A DNA stretch of 64,000 bases, taken from positions 1-64,000 of the forward strand of contig JAEUJN010000076.1 in the NCBI GenBank assembly GCA_016794595.1. Direction: 5' to 3'. The position numbers and the translations under genes are program-made. How positions within the stretch are numbered: the stretch's first letter is position 1; each line of letters starts with the position of its first letter. Under the pieces are notes generated by a model, which did not search any database, was not told the DNA's origin, and worked only from the letters and a program-made list of their open reading frames with translations. Of this stretch, positions 16,493 to 24,741 are shown in pieces. Source of the DNA: Kineosporiaceae bacterium (GTDB taxonomy: Bacteria > Actinomycetota > Actinomycetes > Actinomycetales > Kineosporiaceae).

Positions 16493-17985
16493 GACGAGGG
16501 CACCAGGTGCGCCAGGAGCAGGAAGCTGACCGGTGCGGTGAGCAGCAGCGAGTCGAGCCGGTCCATCATCCCGCCGTGGCCGGGCAGCAGGCTGCCCATG
16601 TCCTTGACCCCCAGGTCGCGCTTGAGCAGCGACTCGGCGAGATCCCCGATGGTGGCGGTCACCGCCACCGCGGCACCGACCGCGAACCCGGCCCACCAGG
16701 GACCGTCCAGCAGCACGATCACCCCGGCCGTGGCCACGATCATGCAGGCCAGCAGCGAACCCGCCAGCCCCTCCCAGGACTTGCGGGGGCTGACCGAGGG
16801 GGCCATCGGATGGCGTCCGTAGCGCACCCCGGCGGCCAGGCCACCGACATCACTGGCCACGGTCACGGCGACGAAGACGATCACGCGCAGGGCGCCGTCC
16901 GGGGCGGCCAGCATCACGATCGAGAAGGCGGCCATGAAGGGCACGTAGGCGGCGGTGAACACCCCGGCCGAGATGTCGCGGGCGGCGCCGTCCAGACCGT
17001 CGATGATCCGCCAGAGCAGGACGCCGAACGCGGTCAGCGCGAAGGCGATCAGCAGGCCTTCCTCACCGGCGACGTAGGCAGAGACCAGCATGCCCAGCGC
17101 CCCGACCACCAGCGGGACCACCGGGATCTGGATCCGTTTGGCGGCCAACGCCCCGGCCATCTCCCACAGGGCGATCACGATGGCGGCCGAGACCAGCCCG
17201 ACGAAGGCCTCCTTGCGGATCAGCAGGGAGGCGAGAACCGCCCCGCCCAGTCCGGCGCCGACCAGGATGGCCATCGGCAGGTTGCGGCCGGAGCGACCGG
17301 GAGGGTTCGCCGTGCGGGCCTCGGGGGCGCCACCGCCCCGGGCGCGACGACGACGGGAGAACTCGCCACCACCGGGGGCCACGGTCGATGAGCCCGCCGC
17401 CGGCGACGCGTCAGGGGCGGTCGAGGGCGCGCCGACCGGCGAACCCGCCGCGCGAGTCTGCGTCCGGGGCAGGAGCTGGGTCTCCTCGTCGATCGAGGGT
17501 GGGGCGAAGGGGTCGCGCTCCTCCCGTGGCCCCCCGGCGGTCTCGGCCGACCCCACCACCCGGAGGGAGCCGGACGAGGCGGCATCGAAGGACACCGGTG
17601 GGGTGGACAGGATCCGGCGCCGGCCGGCCGTGGGACCCGAACGTGAGCGCTCCGCCAGCCGCAGGGCGCCGGTGCGCGGGTCGCCGATCAGGGTGGACCC
17701 GACAGGGGAAGTGCTCACGGTCGGCATCGGGCCGGTGGGCTGCAACCGGGCCGGCAGCGCGGCGGTGTCCGGGCCGATCCCGGATGCCGCCGGGAACAGC
17801 CCCGGCTCGGCGCCGTCCACCAGGGAGATGGTCCGGGCCGGCTCGCCGCCGGCGTCCGGCAGGGTGATCACCCGTGCCGCCTCGGGGGTGGCCCGGCGCT
17901 CACCGCTCACACTCGGCGGCGCGCCCCGCAGGGTCCGGCGGCTGGGCCACGCTCCGCCGGACGTCACGGGCTCCTGGGCGCTCAT
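16489..17985 (-). CDS. cdsA: Phosphatidate cytidylyltransferase with long N-terminal extension
   Basis: Makes CDP-diacylglycerol from CTP and phosphatidate for all membrane phospholipids. The C-terminal half (about 245-498) is a multi-pass membrane domain with the full family signature from [16 protein letters not shown] to [10 protein letters not shown]. Its first ~235 residues are polar, Pro/Ser/Arg-rich and probably disordered, much longer than the usual ~270-300-residue enzyme. ATG 17985 overlaps the frr stop (ATGA), which supports the full length. The phosphatidyltransferase at 11801 would use its product. The role of the extension is unknown. Confidence 0.9.
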   Translation of the reverse strand: MSAQEPVTSGGAWPSRRTLRGAPPSVSGERRATPEAARVITLPDAGGEPARTISLVDGAEPGLFPAASGIGPDTAALPARLQPTGPMPTVSTSPVGSTLIGDPRTGALRLAERSRSGPTAGRRRILSTPPVSFDAASSGSLRVVGSAETAGGPREERDPFAPPSIDEETQLLPRTQTRAAGSPVGAPSTAPDASPAAGSSTVAPGGGEFSRRRRARGGGAPEARTANPPGRSGRNLPMAILVGAGLGGAVLASLLIRKEAFVGLVSAAIVIALWEMAGALAAKRIQIPVVPLVVGALGMLVSAYVAGEEGLLIAFALTAFGVLLWRIIDGLDGAARDISAGVFTAAYVPFMAAFSIVMLAAPDGALRVIVFVAVTVASDVGGLAAGVRYGRHPMAPSVSPRKSWEGLAGSLLACMIVATAGVIVLLDGPWWAGFAVGAAVAVTATIGDLAESLLKRDLGVKDMGSLLPGHGGMMDRLDSLLLTAPVSFLLLAHLVPSS

Positions 17986-18539
17986 ACCTCGAGCAGCTCG
18001 CTCTCTTTGTGGTCGAGCAGCTCGTCGATCGCCTCGACGTGACGCTTGGTGACCTGCTCGAGTTCCTTCTCGGCCCGCTTCACATCGTCCTCGCCCGCTT
18101 CGCCGTCCTTGGCGATCCGGTCGAGTTCCTCCTTGGCCCGGCGGCGGATGTTGCGCACCGACACCCGGGCGTCCTCGGCCTTGTGCCGGGCGATCTTGAT
18201 GTAGTCGCGGCGGCGCTCCTCGGTCAGCTGGGGCAGCACCAGCCGGATCACCACCCCGTCGTTGGAGGGGTTGACCCCGAGGTCGGAATCGCGCAGCGCC
18301 CGCTCGATCGCCCCCATCGAGCCCTTGTCGTAGGGGTTGACCAGTACCACCCGCGCCTCGGGGGTCTGGAAGGAGGCCAGCTGCTGCAGGGGGGTGGGAG
18401 CACCGTAGTAGTCGACCAGGATCTTGTTGAACATCGCCGGGTTGGCCCTCCCGGTGCGGATCCCGGCGAAGTCCTCCTTGGCGACCTCGATCGCCTTCTC
18501 CATCTTCTCTTCGGCCTCGAAGAGGGTCTCGTCGATCAC
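17982..18539 (-). CDS. frr: Ribosome recycling factor
   Basis: A 185-residue protein that with EF-G splits the post-termination ribosome. The full family sequence is present, from an acidic N-terminus ([20 protein letters not shown]) through [13 protein letters not shown] and the hinge region to [20 protein letters not shown]. The length is exactly typical. It lies 72 bp after pyrH, with a hairpin between, and overlaps cdsA by 4 nt. The order pyrH-frr-cdsA-rlmN is a standard actinobacterial arrangement. Confidence 0.97.
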   Translation of the reverse strand: MIDETLFEAEEKMEKAIEVAKEDFAGIRTGRANPAMFNKILVDYYGAPTPLQQLASFQTPEARVVLVNPYDKGSMGAIERALRDSDLGVNPSNDGVVIRLVLPQLTEERRRDYIKIARHKAEDARVSVRNIRRRAKEELDRIAKDGEAGEDDVKRAEKELEQVTKRHVEAIDELLDHKESELLEV

Positions 18540-18587
18540 TGCTGCTCCTCGGTCTGCAGGCTTGGCTGGTCCGACGATCTCTGCGAT

Positions 18588-18604
18588 CCGGCACCCGGTG
18601 CCGG
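18588..18604 (-). terminator. Small hairpin between pyrH and frr
   Basis: CCGGCAC (18588-18594) pairs with GTGCCGG (18598-18604) around CCG, beginning 7 nt beyond the pyrH stop. It may be a partial terminator or an RNA-processing structure that lowers read-through into frr. Confidence 0.4.
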
Positions 18605-18611
18605 CGCTGGT

Positions 18612-19355
18612 TCAGGTGGCCGAGACCAGCGTCCCGATCCTCTCACCTCGTACGGCCCGGACGACATTGCCCTCGCCCTCCATCCCGAACACGATCATCG
18701 GCATCGCGTTCTCCATGCACAGGGCGAAGGCGGTGGCATCGGCCACCTTGAGGTTGCGGGCCAGGGCCTCGGCATACGTGATGCTCTCGATCCGGGTGGC
18801 CGTGGGGTCCAGCCGGGGGTCGGCCGTGTACATGCCGTCCACCCCGTACTTGCCCATCAGGATGACCTCGCAGTGGGTCTCCAGCGCACGTTGGGCAGCG
18901 ACGGTGTCGGTGGAGAAGAACGGCATCCCCGCGCCCGCACCGAAGATCACCACGCGGCCCTTCTCCAGGTGGCGGATCGCGCGCCGCGGGATGTAGGCCT
19001 CGGCCACCTGGCCCATGGTGATCGCCGTCTGGACCCGGGTGTCGATGCCCTCCTTCTCCAGGAAGTCCTGCAGGGCGAGGCAGTTCATCACGATGCCCAG
19101 CATGCCCATGTAGTCGGCCCGGGCCCGGTCCATCCCCCGCTGCTGGAGTTCGGCGCCGCGGAAGAAGTTGCCGCCCCCGATCACCATGGCGATCTGGACG
19201 CCGGAGCGCACCGCCTCGGCGACCTCCTTGGCGATGGCCTTGACCACGTCCGGGTCGACCCCGACCTTGCCGCCGCCGAAGGCCTCACCGGAGAGCTTCA
19301 ACAGGACCCGGTGGTACTTCAGCTCAGCCGTCCGGTCCGGTGTCGCATCCGCCAT
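18612..19355 (-). CDS. pyrH: UMP kinase
   Basis: A 247-residue amino-acid-kinase-fold enzyme that phosphorylates UMP to UDP. It opens with the conserved [13 protein letters not shown] and carries [14 protein letters not shown] for the phosphate-binding loop, a GTGAG-like [14 protein letters not shown] motif and the DGMYTADPR nucleotide-binding segment. Length is typical. A strong 18-bp hairpin separates it from tsf, so it probably has its own promoter and leads the pyrH-frr-cdsA-rlmN transcript. Confidence 0.97.
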   Translation of the reverse strand: MADATPDRTAELKYHRVLLKLSGEAFGGGKVGVDPDVVKAIAKEVAEAVRSGVQIAMVIGGGNFFRGAELQQRGMDRARADYMGMLGIVMNCLALQDFLEKEGIDTRVQTAITMGQVAEAYIPRRAIRHLEKGRVVIFGAGAGMPFFSTDTVAAQRALETHCEVILMGKYGVDGMYTADPRLDPTATRIESITYAEALARNLKVADATAFALCMENAMPMIVFGMEGEGNVVRAVRGERIGTLVSAT

Positions 19356-19395
19356 GGGGGTCAGTCTGCCAGGTCGCCGGGGGCGCCGATGCCAG

Positions 19396-19434
19396 CCGAA
19401 CGGCCGTCACCCCGCAGGGGTGACGGCCGTTCGG
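19396..19434 (-). terminator. Perfect 18-bp stem terminator after tsf
   Basis: Bases 19396-19413 are perfectly complementary to 19417-19434 with only GCA as loop, 34 nt after the tsf stop. There is no T-tract. This should end the rpsB-tsf transcript before pyrH. Confidence 0.75.
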
Positions 19435-19468
19435 GGTGAGGCCTGAGGGCCTCGACCAGCGGGTCCGT

Positions 19469-20302
19469 TCAGGCGCCGACCTGGAACCGGGCGTAGGCCT
19501 TGGCCTCGACGCCGGCCTCGCTCAGCACCTGCTTGACGGTCTTGGTCTGGTCCTTGGCGAACTTCTGCTCGAGCAGCACCACGTCCTTGAAGAACGCGTC
19601 CACCCGGCCCTCGACGATGCGCGGGAGGGCGGCCTCGGGCTTGCCCTCCTCGCGCGACTTCGCCTCGGCCACCTGGCGCTCGTGGGCGACCACCTCGGCC
19701 GGGACGGCGTCCCGGGTGAGGTAGGCCGGCCGCATCGCCGCGGCGTGCATCGCGACGTCGCGGGCAGTAGCGGCCTCGCCGCCACCCTCGACGCCGATCA
19801 GCACCCCGATCTGCGGGGGCAGGTCGGGGCTGGTCTTGTGCAGGTAGCTGGCCACGTGCGGTGCCTCGACCCGGGCGACCCCACGCACCTCGAGCTTCTC
19901 GCCGATGGTGCCGCTGGCCTCCTTGATCAGCTCGGCCACGCTCTGTCCCGAGGGCAGGGTGCTGGTCAGCAGGCCCTCGACGTCCGTGGCCTGGATCGCC
20001 ACGGCGTGATCGAGTACCTGCTGGGCCAGCGCCTGGAAGCGCTCACCCTTGGCCACGAAGTCGGTCTCGCAGTTGATCTCGACCAGGGTGCCGACGCCGT
20101 CGGCGACGTGCGCGGCGACCAGCCCGTTGGACGCCGAGCGGTCGGCGCGCTTCTCGGCGCTGGCCTGGCCCTTGATCCGCAGGAAGTCGACCGCCTTGTC
20201 GAGGTCGCCGTCGTTCTGCTCGAGCGCCTTCTTGCAGTCCATCATTCCGGCGCCGGTGAGGTCACGCAGCTTCTTGACGTCCGCTGCGCTGATGTTCGCC
20301 AT
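19469..20302 (-). CDS. tsf: Elongation factor Ts
   Basis: A 277-residue guanine nucleotide exchange factor for EF-Tu. The N-terminal UBA-like domain has VKKLRDLTGAGMMDCKKALE, followed by the core motif LVEINCETDFVAK. The length matches actinobacterial EF-Ts. It starts at ATG 20302, 36 bp after rpsB, and forms the conserved rpsB-tsf pair. A strong hairpin follows its stop. Confidence 0.97.
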   Translation of the reverse strand: MANISAADVKKLRDLTGAGMMDCKKALEQNDGDLDKAVDFLRIKGQASAEKRADRSASNGLVAAHVADGVGTLVEINCETDFVAKGERFQALAQQVLDHAVAIQATDVEGLLTSTLPSGQSVAELIKEASGTIGEKLEVRGVARVEAPHVASYLHKTSPDLPPQIGVLIGVEGGGEAATARDVAMHAAAMRPAYLTRDAVPAEVVAHERQVAEAKSREEGKPEAALPRIVEGRVDAFFKDVVLLEQKFAKDQTKTVKQVLSEAGVEAKAYARFQVGA

Positions 20303-20338
20303 GGGGATTCGGTGCTCCTTCGTCGTCCCGGTCGGTGG

Positions 20339-21208
20339 TCAGTTGGTCTGAGCGGGTGCGACCTCGGCCGCCGCCTCGGCCGGCACCTCGGCCGCCTCGG
20401 CGACCACCTCGGCCGGCGGGACGGACTCCTCGGCCGGGCCTGCCAGCAGTTCGCGCTCCCACTCCGGCAGCGGCTCGTCGGCCGAGACGGCCCCGGGGGC
20501 CGCGGCCTCGGTTCCGCGCGAGCGGGCCATCAGCCCCTCGGCGACCGCGTCGGCGACCACGCGGGTGAGCAGGGTGACCGAACGGATCGCGTCGTCGTTG
20601 CCCGGGATCTTGTAGTCCACCTCGTCCGGGTCGCAGTTGGTGTCCAGGATCGCGACCACCGGGATTCCGAGCTTGCGCGCCTCGTCCACCGCCAGGTGTT
20701 CCTTCTTGGTGTCCACGATCCACACCGCGCTGGGCACCCTGGCCATGTCGCGGATCCCGCCGAGGGTGCGCTCGAGCTTGTCCTTCTCACGCCGCAGGAC
20801 CAGCAGTTCCTTCTTGGTCATCCCCGAGGCGGCCACATCCTCGAAGTTGATCTCCTCGAGTTCCTTGAGCCGCTGCAGGCGCTTGTGCACGGTCTGGAAG
20901 TTGGTGAGCATACCGCCCAGCCAGCGCTGGTTGACGTACGGCATGCCGACCCGCGCGGCCTGCTCGGCGATCGGCTCCTGGGCCTGCTTCTTGGTGCCGA
21001 CGAACAGGATCGTGCCGCCGTGGGCAACGGTCTGCTTGATGAAGTCGAAGGCGTTGTCGATGAACAGCAGCGACTGCTGCAGGTCGATGATGTAGATGCC
21101 GTTGCGCTCGGTGAAGATGAACCGCTTCATCTTCGGGTTCCAGCGCCGGGTCTGGTGTCCGAAGTGCACGCCGCTCTCGAGGAGCTGGCGCATCGTGACG
21201 ACAGCCAT
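20339..21208 (-). CDS. rpsB: 30S ribosomal protein S2
   Basis: A 289-residue ribosomal protein. Family motifs include [20 protein letters not shown] at the N-terminus, [11 protein letters not shown] and [15 protein letters not shown], then [17 protein letters not shown]. The last ~60 residues are an acidic Ala/Glu-rich tail, usual in actinobacteria. The frame stays open upstream; ATG 21208 is chosen because the family begins there and AGGAG lies 11 nt before it. Probably expressed from the promoter near 21397-21426 through a ~180-nt leader. Confidence 0.96.
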   Translation of the reverse strand: MAVVTMRQLLESGVHFGHQTRRWNPKMKRFIFTERNGIYIIDLQQSLLFIDNAFDFIKQTVAHGGTILFVGTKKQAQEPIAEQAARVGMPYVNQRWLGGMLTNFQTVHKRLQRLKELEEINFEDVAASGMTKKELLVLRREKDKLERTLGGIRDMARVPSAVWIVDTKKEHLAVDEARKLGIPVVAILDTNCDPDEVDYKIPGNDDAIRSVTLLTRVVADAVAEGLMARSRGTEAAAPGAVSADEPLPEWERELLAGPAEESVPPAEVVAEAAEVPAEAAAEVAPAQTN

Positions 21209-21526
21209 GGGTCTCGCGTCTCCTGATCGGTTGTCCGCGTCGTCCACCTCGGACGGCGCGCCGGGCGCCCGGCGCACCTGTCACCGTGCGGGGACAAGAC
21301 CCCGTGCGGACCGATCGGTGCGTCCCGTCCGATGCCGGACGGCGAGTGGCGCGGTGATGTCGGCCGGACCGCCGGAGCAGACCTGGCCGCGGAGGCATCC
21401 TATGCGCGCGGCGGCGGGCACTCCAAAACCACCACCACCCGAGACCACCATTGACGGCACCGATGGCACGGCAGATCAGGTCCGGACTCGTCGAATCAGG
21501 TGCGGATTGGGTGCGGTCAGGAGGGA
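21209..21526. other. Intergenic region between rpsB and Roadblock gene
   Basis: A 318-bp stretch without a credible gene. It contains the likely rpsB promoter and its transcribed leader, in which CCGTCCG (21325-21331) pairs with CGGACGG (21336-21342) around a 4-nt loop. I see no similarity to a known ribosomal-protein leader. The left end of the Roadblock gene borders it. Confidence 0.5.
21397..21426 (-). promoter_or_regulatory. Candidate rpsB promoter
   Basis: Reading the minus strand, TTGGAG (21421-21426) is followed after an 18-bp spacer by TAGGAT (21397-21402), the best -35/-10 pair in the spacer. It sits in a short AT-richer island. A start near 21390 would give a leader of about 180 nt. 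The -35 match is weak (TTG only). Confidence 0.4.
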
Positions 21527-21925
21527 TCAGGGCAGGATCGCGCCGACCTGGGCCGAGGCGGCCCGGGCCTGGATGCGGACCAGCGCCAGGTTGAGGTTCT
21601 TCGGCCCGGTGATCGCCAGCACGGCGGACCGCCCGGCGGCGTACACCACCAGGTACCCGTCCTCGCCGCGCACCACCGTCTCCTGAAAGCTGCCCAGGGA
21701 ACTGCGCTCGCTGACCTGTCTGCCCACGCCCAGGGCGGTGGCGGCCAGGGCGGCGATCCGGTCCGAGTCGGCGTCGGGCACGTCGTGACACAGGGACAGC
21801 CCGTCCTCCGAGGCCACCATCACCCCGGTCAGCTCGGGAATGGCTCGACGGATCTCGCCCACCAGGCTGGTCAGTTGCTCCTCGGTGCTCCCCACGCCTG
21901 CGCCGGCGGTGACCGTGGTGTTCAT
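21527..21925 (-). CDS. Roadblock/LC7 domain protein (first of two)
   Basis: A 132-residue cytosolic protein spanning one Roadblock/LC7 domain, recognisable from SLVGEIRRAIPELTGVMVASEDGLSL and the later DGYLVVYAAGRSAVLAI strands. In bacteria such proteins regulate or dimerise with MglA-like small GTPases. Streptomyces conservons pair one with a kinase, a DUF742 protein and a GTPase, none of which are here. ATG 21925 has AAGGGGA 5-6 nt before it. It is divergent from an operon with a second Roadblock gene at 23593. Its function is unknown; polarity or motility control is a guess. Confidence 0.85.
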   Translation of the reverse strand: MNTTVTAGAGVGSTEEQLTSLVGEIRRAIPELTGVMVASEDGLSLCHDVPDADSDRIAALAATALGVGRQVSERSSLGSFQETVVRGEDGYLVVYAAGRSAVLAITGPKNLNLALVRIQARAASAQVGAILP

Positions 21926-21966
21926 CGACGTCCCCTTCGGATTGTGACGCTGTGTGGCGACCGCTC

Positions 21967-21988
21967 CATGAGGCGATAGTGCCTCATG
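21967..21988. promoter_or_regulatory. 22-bp palindrome in divergent Roadblock/OmpA spacer
   Basis: CATGAGGC and GCCTCATG form perfect 8-bp arms around GATAGT. It lies 41 bp before the minus-strand Roadblock start, in a 274-bp divergent spacer. Position and symmetry suit a dimeric repressor operator. The sequence GGCGATAG inside it loosely resembles a WhiG/FliA -10 box, but no -35 match accompanies it. Confidence 0.5.
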
Positions 21989-22199
21989 CCCGGGCTCATC
22001 GGTCACCGGATGCCGGACCGACACCCGGAAGGCGAGGGGTATTCGCAGGTCAATGGGGGCTTTTGCGCTGGATAGTCCGCCGCGCCGCAGGACGAAAGGC
22101 CCTCGGTCGCCGACCTGGACCCCTTTGACACTCGTACGGACGGTGAGCATCCAAGGGATTCAGGGCCATGATCGATCACCGCGAGTGTACGAGTGGGGG

Positions 22200-22994
22200 G
22201 TGGACAGCATCATCGGTCGTCACCGAGCGAACCTGGCCGTGGGCGCCGGCCTGGCAGCCCTGACGCTGGTGGGCCTCGGCTCGTGGTGGTCCGCGGGTGA
22301 GATCGAGGACGACCTCACCGAGCGGGGGCGGGCGGCTCTGGCCGCCGCCGGGATCACGGCCACCGTCGACGTCGAGGGCCGGGACGCCGTGCTCACCGCT
22401 CGGCCGGCCGACGACGGGCGACCACCCGCGGCCGTCGACGTGATCCGCCGCGTGCACGGCGTCCGGCGGATCAGCTGGACCGTGGCGCCGGCGAGCGACG
22501 GGCAGCCGGCACGCGGGCCCTCGCCGTCCGCGACACCCACGACACCCACGCCCATCTTGACGCCCACCGGCACCTCCACCTCGCCGCCGACCCCCTCGCC
22601 CACCGCCCCGCGCACACCCACACCCAGCACGGAACCGGACCTCGAGGCCTGGCCGTCCCCCGTGATCGGCTTTGCCAGCGAGCAGACAGCGCTGACCACC
22701 ACGGCACGCTCCCAGCTGGACGCCGTGGCGCGCCGGCTGCGGGAGGCTCCCGAGGTCGTGGTCGTGATCCGTGGGCACACCGACGATCTCGGACCCACGG
22801 CCCACAACCGCGCGCTGTCCCTGGCCCGGGCCGAGGCCGTGGCCGCGCACCTGCGGGACGCCGGGGTCGCCGCCGAGCGGCTGGAGATCCGGGCCCTGGG
22901 CTCGGCCGAGCCGGTCCGCCCCAACGACACCGCCGCGGGACGCGCGGCGAACCGGCGGGTCGAACTCGTCTACCGCACCGGGAGCACACAGTGA
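22200..22994 (+). CDS. Membrane-anchored BON-like/OmpA-like peptidoglycan-binding protein
   Basis: A 264-residue protein. One hydrophobic segment (about 10-30) is followed by a BON-like region (about 35-95), a Thr/Pro-rich linker (about 100-145) and an OmpA_C domain (about 150-262). The OmpA_C domain contains RGHTDDLGPTAHNRALSLAR and NRRVELVY, and OmpA_C domains bind peptidoglycan. BON plus OmpA_C resembles mycobacterial ArfA. GTG 22200 is preferred to GTG 22185 or further upstream because it places the membrane segment at the N-terminus; no good ribosome binding site decides this. Its stop overlaps the next start (GTGA). It probably anchors the operon's products to the wall. Confidence 0.8.
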   Translation: MDSIIGRHRANLAVGAGLAALTLVGLGSWWSAGEIEDDLTERGRAALAAAGITATVDVEGRDAVLTARPADDGRPPAAVDVIRRVHGVRRISWTVAPASDGQPARGPSPSATPTTPTPILTPTGTSTSPPTPSPTAPRTPTPSTEPDLEAWPSPVIGFASEQTALTTTARSQLDAVARRLREAPEVVVVIRGHTDDLGPTAHNRALSLARAEAVAAHLRDAGVAAERLEIRALGSAEPVRPNDTAAGRAANRRVELVYRTGSTQ

Positions 22995-23596
22995 CGGGGT
23001 TCTCCTACCTGGTCGGCCAGATCGCCGTCCTGCTCCTCGTGAGCCTGGTGCTGGGTGTGCTGGCCGGCCGCTTCCTCTGGCCGCCCCGGGGCGCGGCCGG
23101 CACCCCCACACCCGTCACACCGGGCCCGGGGCCGGGGGCGTCATCCGCGCCCGAGGATGAGGGCGAGCCCTCCGAGAACGGACCCGCGGTCGAGGAACTG
23201 GTGCAGCGCCTGAGCGCGATGCAGGCCGGCGTCCGCAGCCTGCGGCAGACCGTGACCACGCTGTCCGATCACAAGGACGTGGAGCTGGGCCGGGTGGAGA
23301 GCCAGGCGCTGCAGGCCATGGACTCCCTGATCGCCGGTCATCAGCGGCGGGTCGCCCACCTGCAGGACCTGCTGGACGACGCGCGCACCCGCAGCCACCG
23401 GGACGAGCGTGAGCTGGAGGCGGAGCGCCGGCACACGTTGCGCCTACAGGCCGCGCTGGTCGACCGCGACGAGCGCGCCGCCGACCTGCTCGGCCGGCTC
23501 TCCCGGGCCGAGGACCGGCTGCGCGAACTCGAGCTGCTCGGGGCGTCCCCGCGCCCCGGTCCACGCCCGACCCGCACGGTTCAGGAGCCGACATGA
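22991..23596 (+). CDS. Membrane-anchored coiled-coil protein
   Basis: A 201-residue protein of no recognised family. One N-terminal membrane segment (about 5-30: IAVLLLVSLVLGVLAGRFLW) and a Pro/Gly-rich spacer lead to a cytosolic coiled coil (about 58-180). The coil is rich in Leu/Glu/Arg heptads such as VEELVQRLSAMQAGVRSLRQ and ERELEAERRHTLRLQAALVD. It overlaps both neighbours by 4 nt, so translation is coupled. Topology suggests a link between the OmpA-like protein outside and the Roadblock protein inside. That is inference. Confidence 0.7.
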   Translation: MTGFSYLVGQIAVLLLVSLVLGVLAGRFLWPPRGAAGTPTPVTPGPGPGASSAPEDEGEPSENGPAVEELVQRLSAMQAGVRSLRQTVTTLSDHKDVELGRVESQALQAMDSLIAGHQRRVAHLQDLLDDARTRSHRDERELEAERRHTLRLQAALVDRDERAADLLGRLSRAEDRLRELELLGASPRPGPRPTRTVQEPT

Positions 23597-24189
23597 GAAC
23601 GCCCCGACGCGATCGCCGCTCCCCCGCGGCGCGGCCTTGGTTCGCCAGCGCGCCCGCGGGCCGCACCGAACCGAGACCCACGGATCTGGCCCCGACAGAC
23701 CAGGCCCCGACAGACCAGACCCCACCGGATCAGGCCCCACCGGATCAGGCCCCACCAGACCCCGCCCCCACCCACCAGTCCGCCCAGCCCCCCGCCACCC
23801 CCACCCCGAGGAGCCCGCTCATGACCAACCGTGCCGAACAGATCACCGAGGTGCTCGAGCGGCTCGTCAGCAGCTCCTCCGAGATCGAGGGGGCCGCACT
23901 GGTCACGGTCGACGGCCTGGCCCTGGCCTCCGTGCTCGCCGGAGGATCGGACGAGGACCGGGTCTCGGCCATGGCCGCGGCCATGCTGGCCATGGGTGAG
24001 CGGACCGTCTCCGAGCTGCGCCGAGGCACCCTCGAGCAGGTCTTCGTCAAGGGCAACGGCGGCTATGTGCTCCTCATGCAGGCCGGGTCCGAGACTGTCC
24101 TGGAGACCATCTCCCGCTCCAGCGCGCGACTGGGCCTGGTGCTGCTCGAGATGAAGGACGCCGCCCGGGCGCTGGCGAGGCTGGCCTGA
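23593..24189 (+). CDS. Roadblock/LC7 domain protein (second), Pro/Asp-rich N-terminus
   Basis: A 198-residue protein whose last ~120 residues are a Roadblock/LC7 domain (QITEVLERLVSSSSEIEGAA, then GGYVLLMQAGSETVLE). The first ~76 residues are low complexity with repeated PTDQA/PPDQA units. Two starts are plausible. ATG 23593 overlaps the upstream stop and has AGGAG 5 nt before it. ATG 23821 has GAGGAG 7 nt before it and would give a bare 122-residue domain. Both products may be made. It could pair with the other Roadblock protein, since these domains dimerise. No partner GTPase is in the window. Confidence 0.82.
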   Translation: MRTPRRDRRSPAARPWFASAPAGRTEPRPTDLAPTDQAPTDQTPPDQAPPDQAPPDPAPTHQSAQPPATPTPRSPLMTNRAEQITEVLERLVSSSSEIEGAALVTVDGLALASVLAGGSDEDRVSAMAAAMLAMGERTVSELRRGTLEQVFVKGNGGYVLLMQAGSETVLETISRSSARLGLVLLEMKDAARALARLA

Positions 24190-24192
24190 CCC

Positions 24193-24741
24193 GTGACCAC
24201 GAGCATCCCGGCGGCGGCCCCACCGCACCGGCCCCTGCGGGACATGACCACCGAGGAGATCGTCGGCACCGGCCGCCCCCATCGGCTGACCTACCACGAC
24301 GGCACCAGCCGCACGGTGCTCGTCACCGACCTCGAGACGTCCTTCCCCACCGGGGAGCTGATCGTCTCCCAGACCGACACCGACGGCGTGATCACGATGT
24401 GCAACGAGGCCTTCGTGCTCATGTCCGGCTGGTCACGGGCGGAGCTGCTCGGCTCGCCGCACGCCATCCTGCGCCACCCCGACATGCCCCGGGCCGCCTT
24501 CGCCGACCTCTGGGCGACGGTCGGCTCCGGACGGCGCTGGAGCGGCTACGTGAAGAACCTGCGCCGGGACGGTGGCTTCTACTGGGTGTACGCCACCGTC
24601 ATCCCGAAGATCCGGGCTGGGGTGATCCTCGGCCACACCTCGGTCCGTCGGCAGCCCTCACGACGCCGGGTCGAGGCCGCCGAGGCGCTGTACGCCACGA
24701 TGCGCAGCGAGGAGAACGACGCCTCCCGAGTGCAGCCGTGA
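24193..24741 (+). CDS. Single PAS-domain protein, Aer-type
   Basis: A 182-residue soluble protein with one PAS domain (about 55-145). It has the pattern seen in the FAD-binding PAS of the aerotaxis receptor Aer: ISQTD-like start, then NEAFVLMSGWSRAELLG, ILRHPDMPRAAFADLW and WSGYVKNLRRDGGFYWVYA. There is no kinase, cyclase or methyl-accepting domain, so it must signal through a partner. Starts at GTG 3 nt after the Roadblock stop and overlaps the next gene by 4 nt. Redox or energy sensing via FAD is inferred from the motif. Confidence 0.85.
   Translation: MTTSIPAAAPPHRPLRDMTTEEIVGTGRPHRLTYHDGTSRTVLVTDLETSFPTGELIVSQTDTDGVITMCNEAFVLMSGWSRAELLGSPHAILRHPDMPRAAFADLWATVGSGRRWSGYVKNLRRDGGFYWVYATVIPKIRAGVILGHTSVRRQPSRRRVEAAEALYATMRSEENDASRVQP

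Noticed and set aside
21971-21978. GGCGATAG as a WhiG/FliA promoter -10 box
   Set aside because: Six of eight bases fit, but there is no TAAA-type -35 at the required distance.
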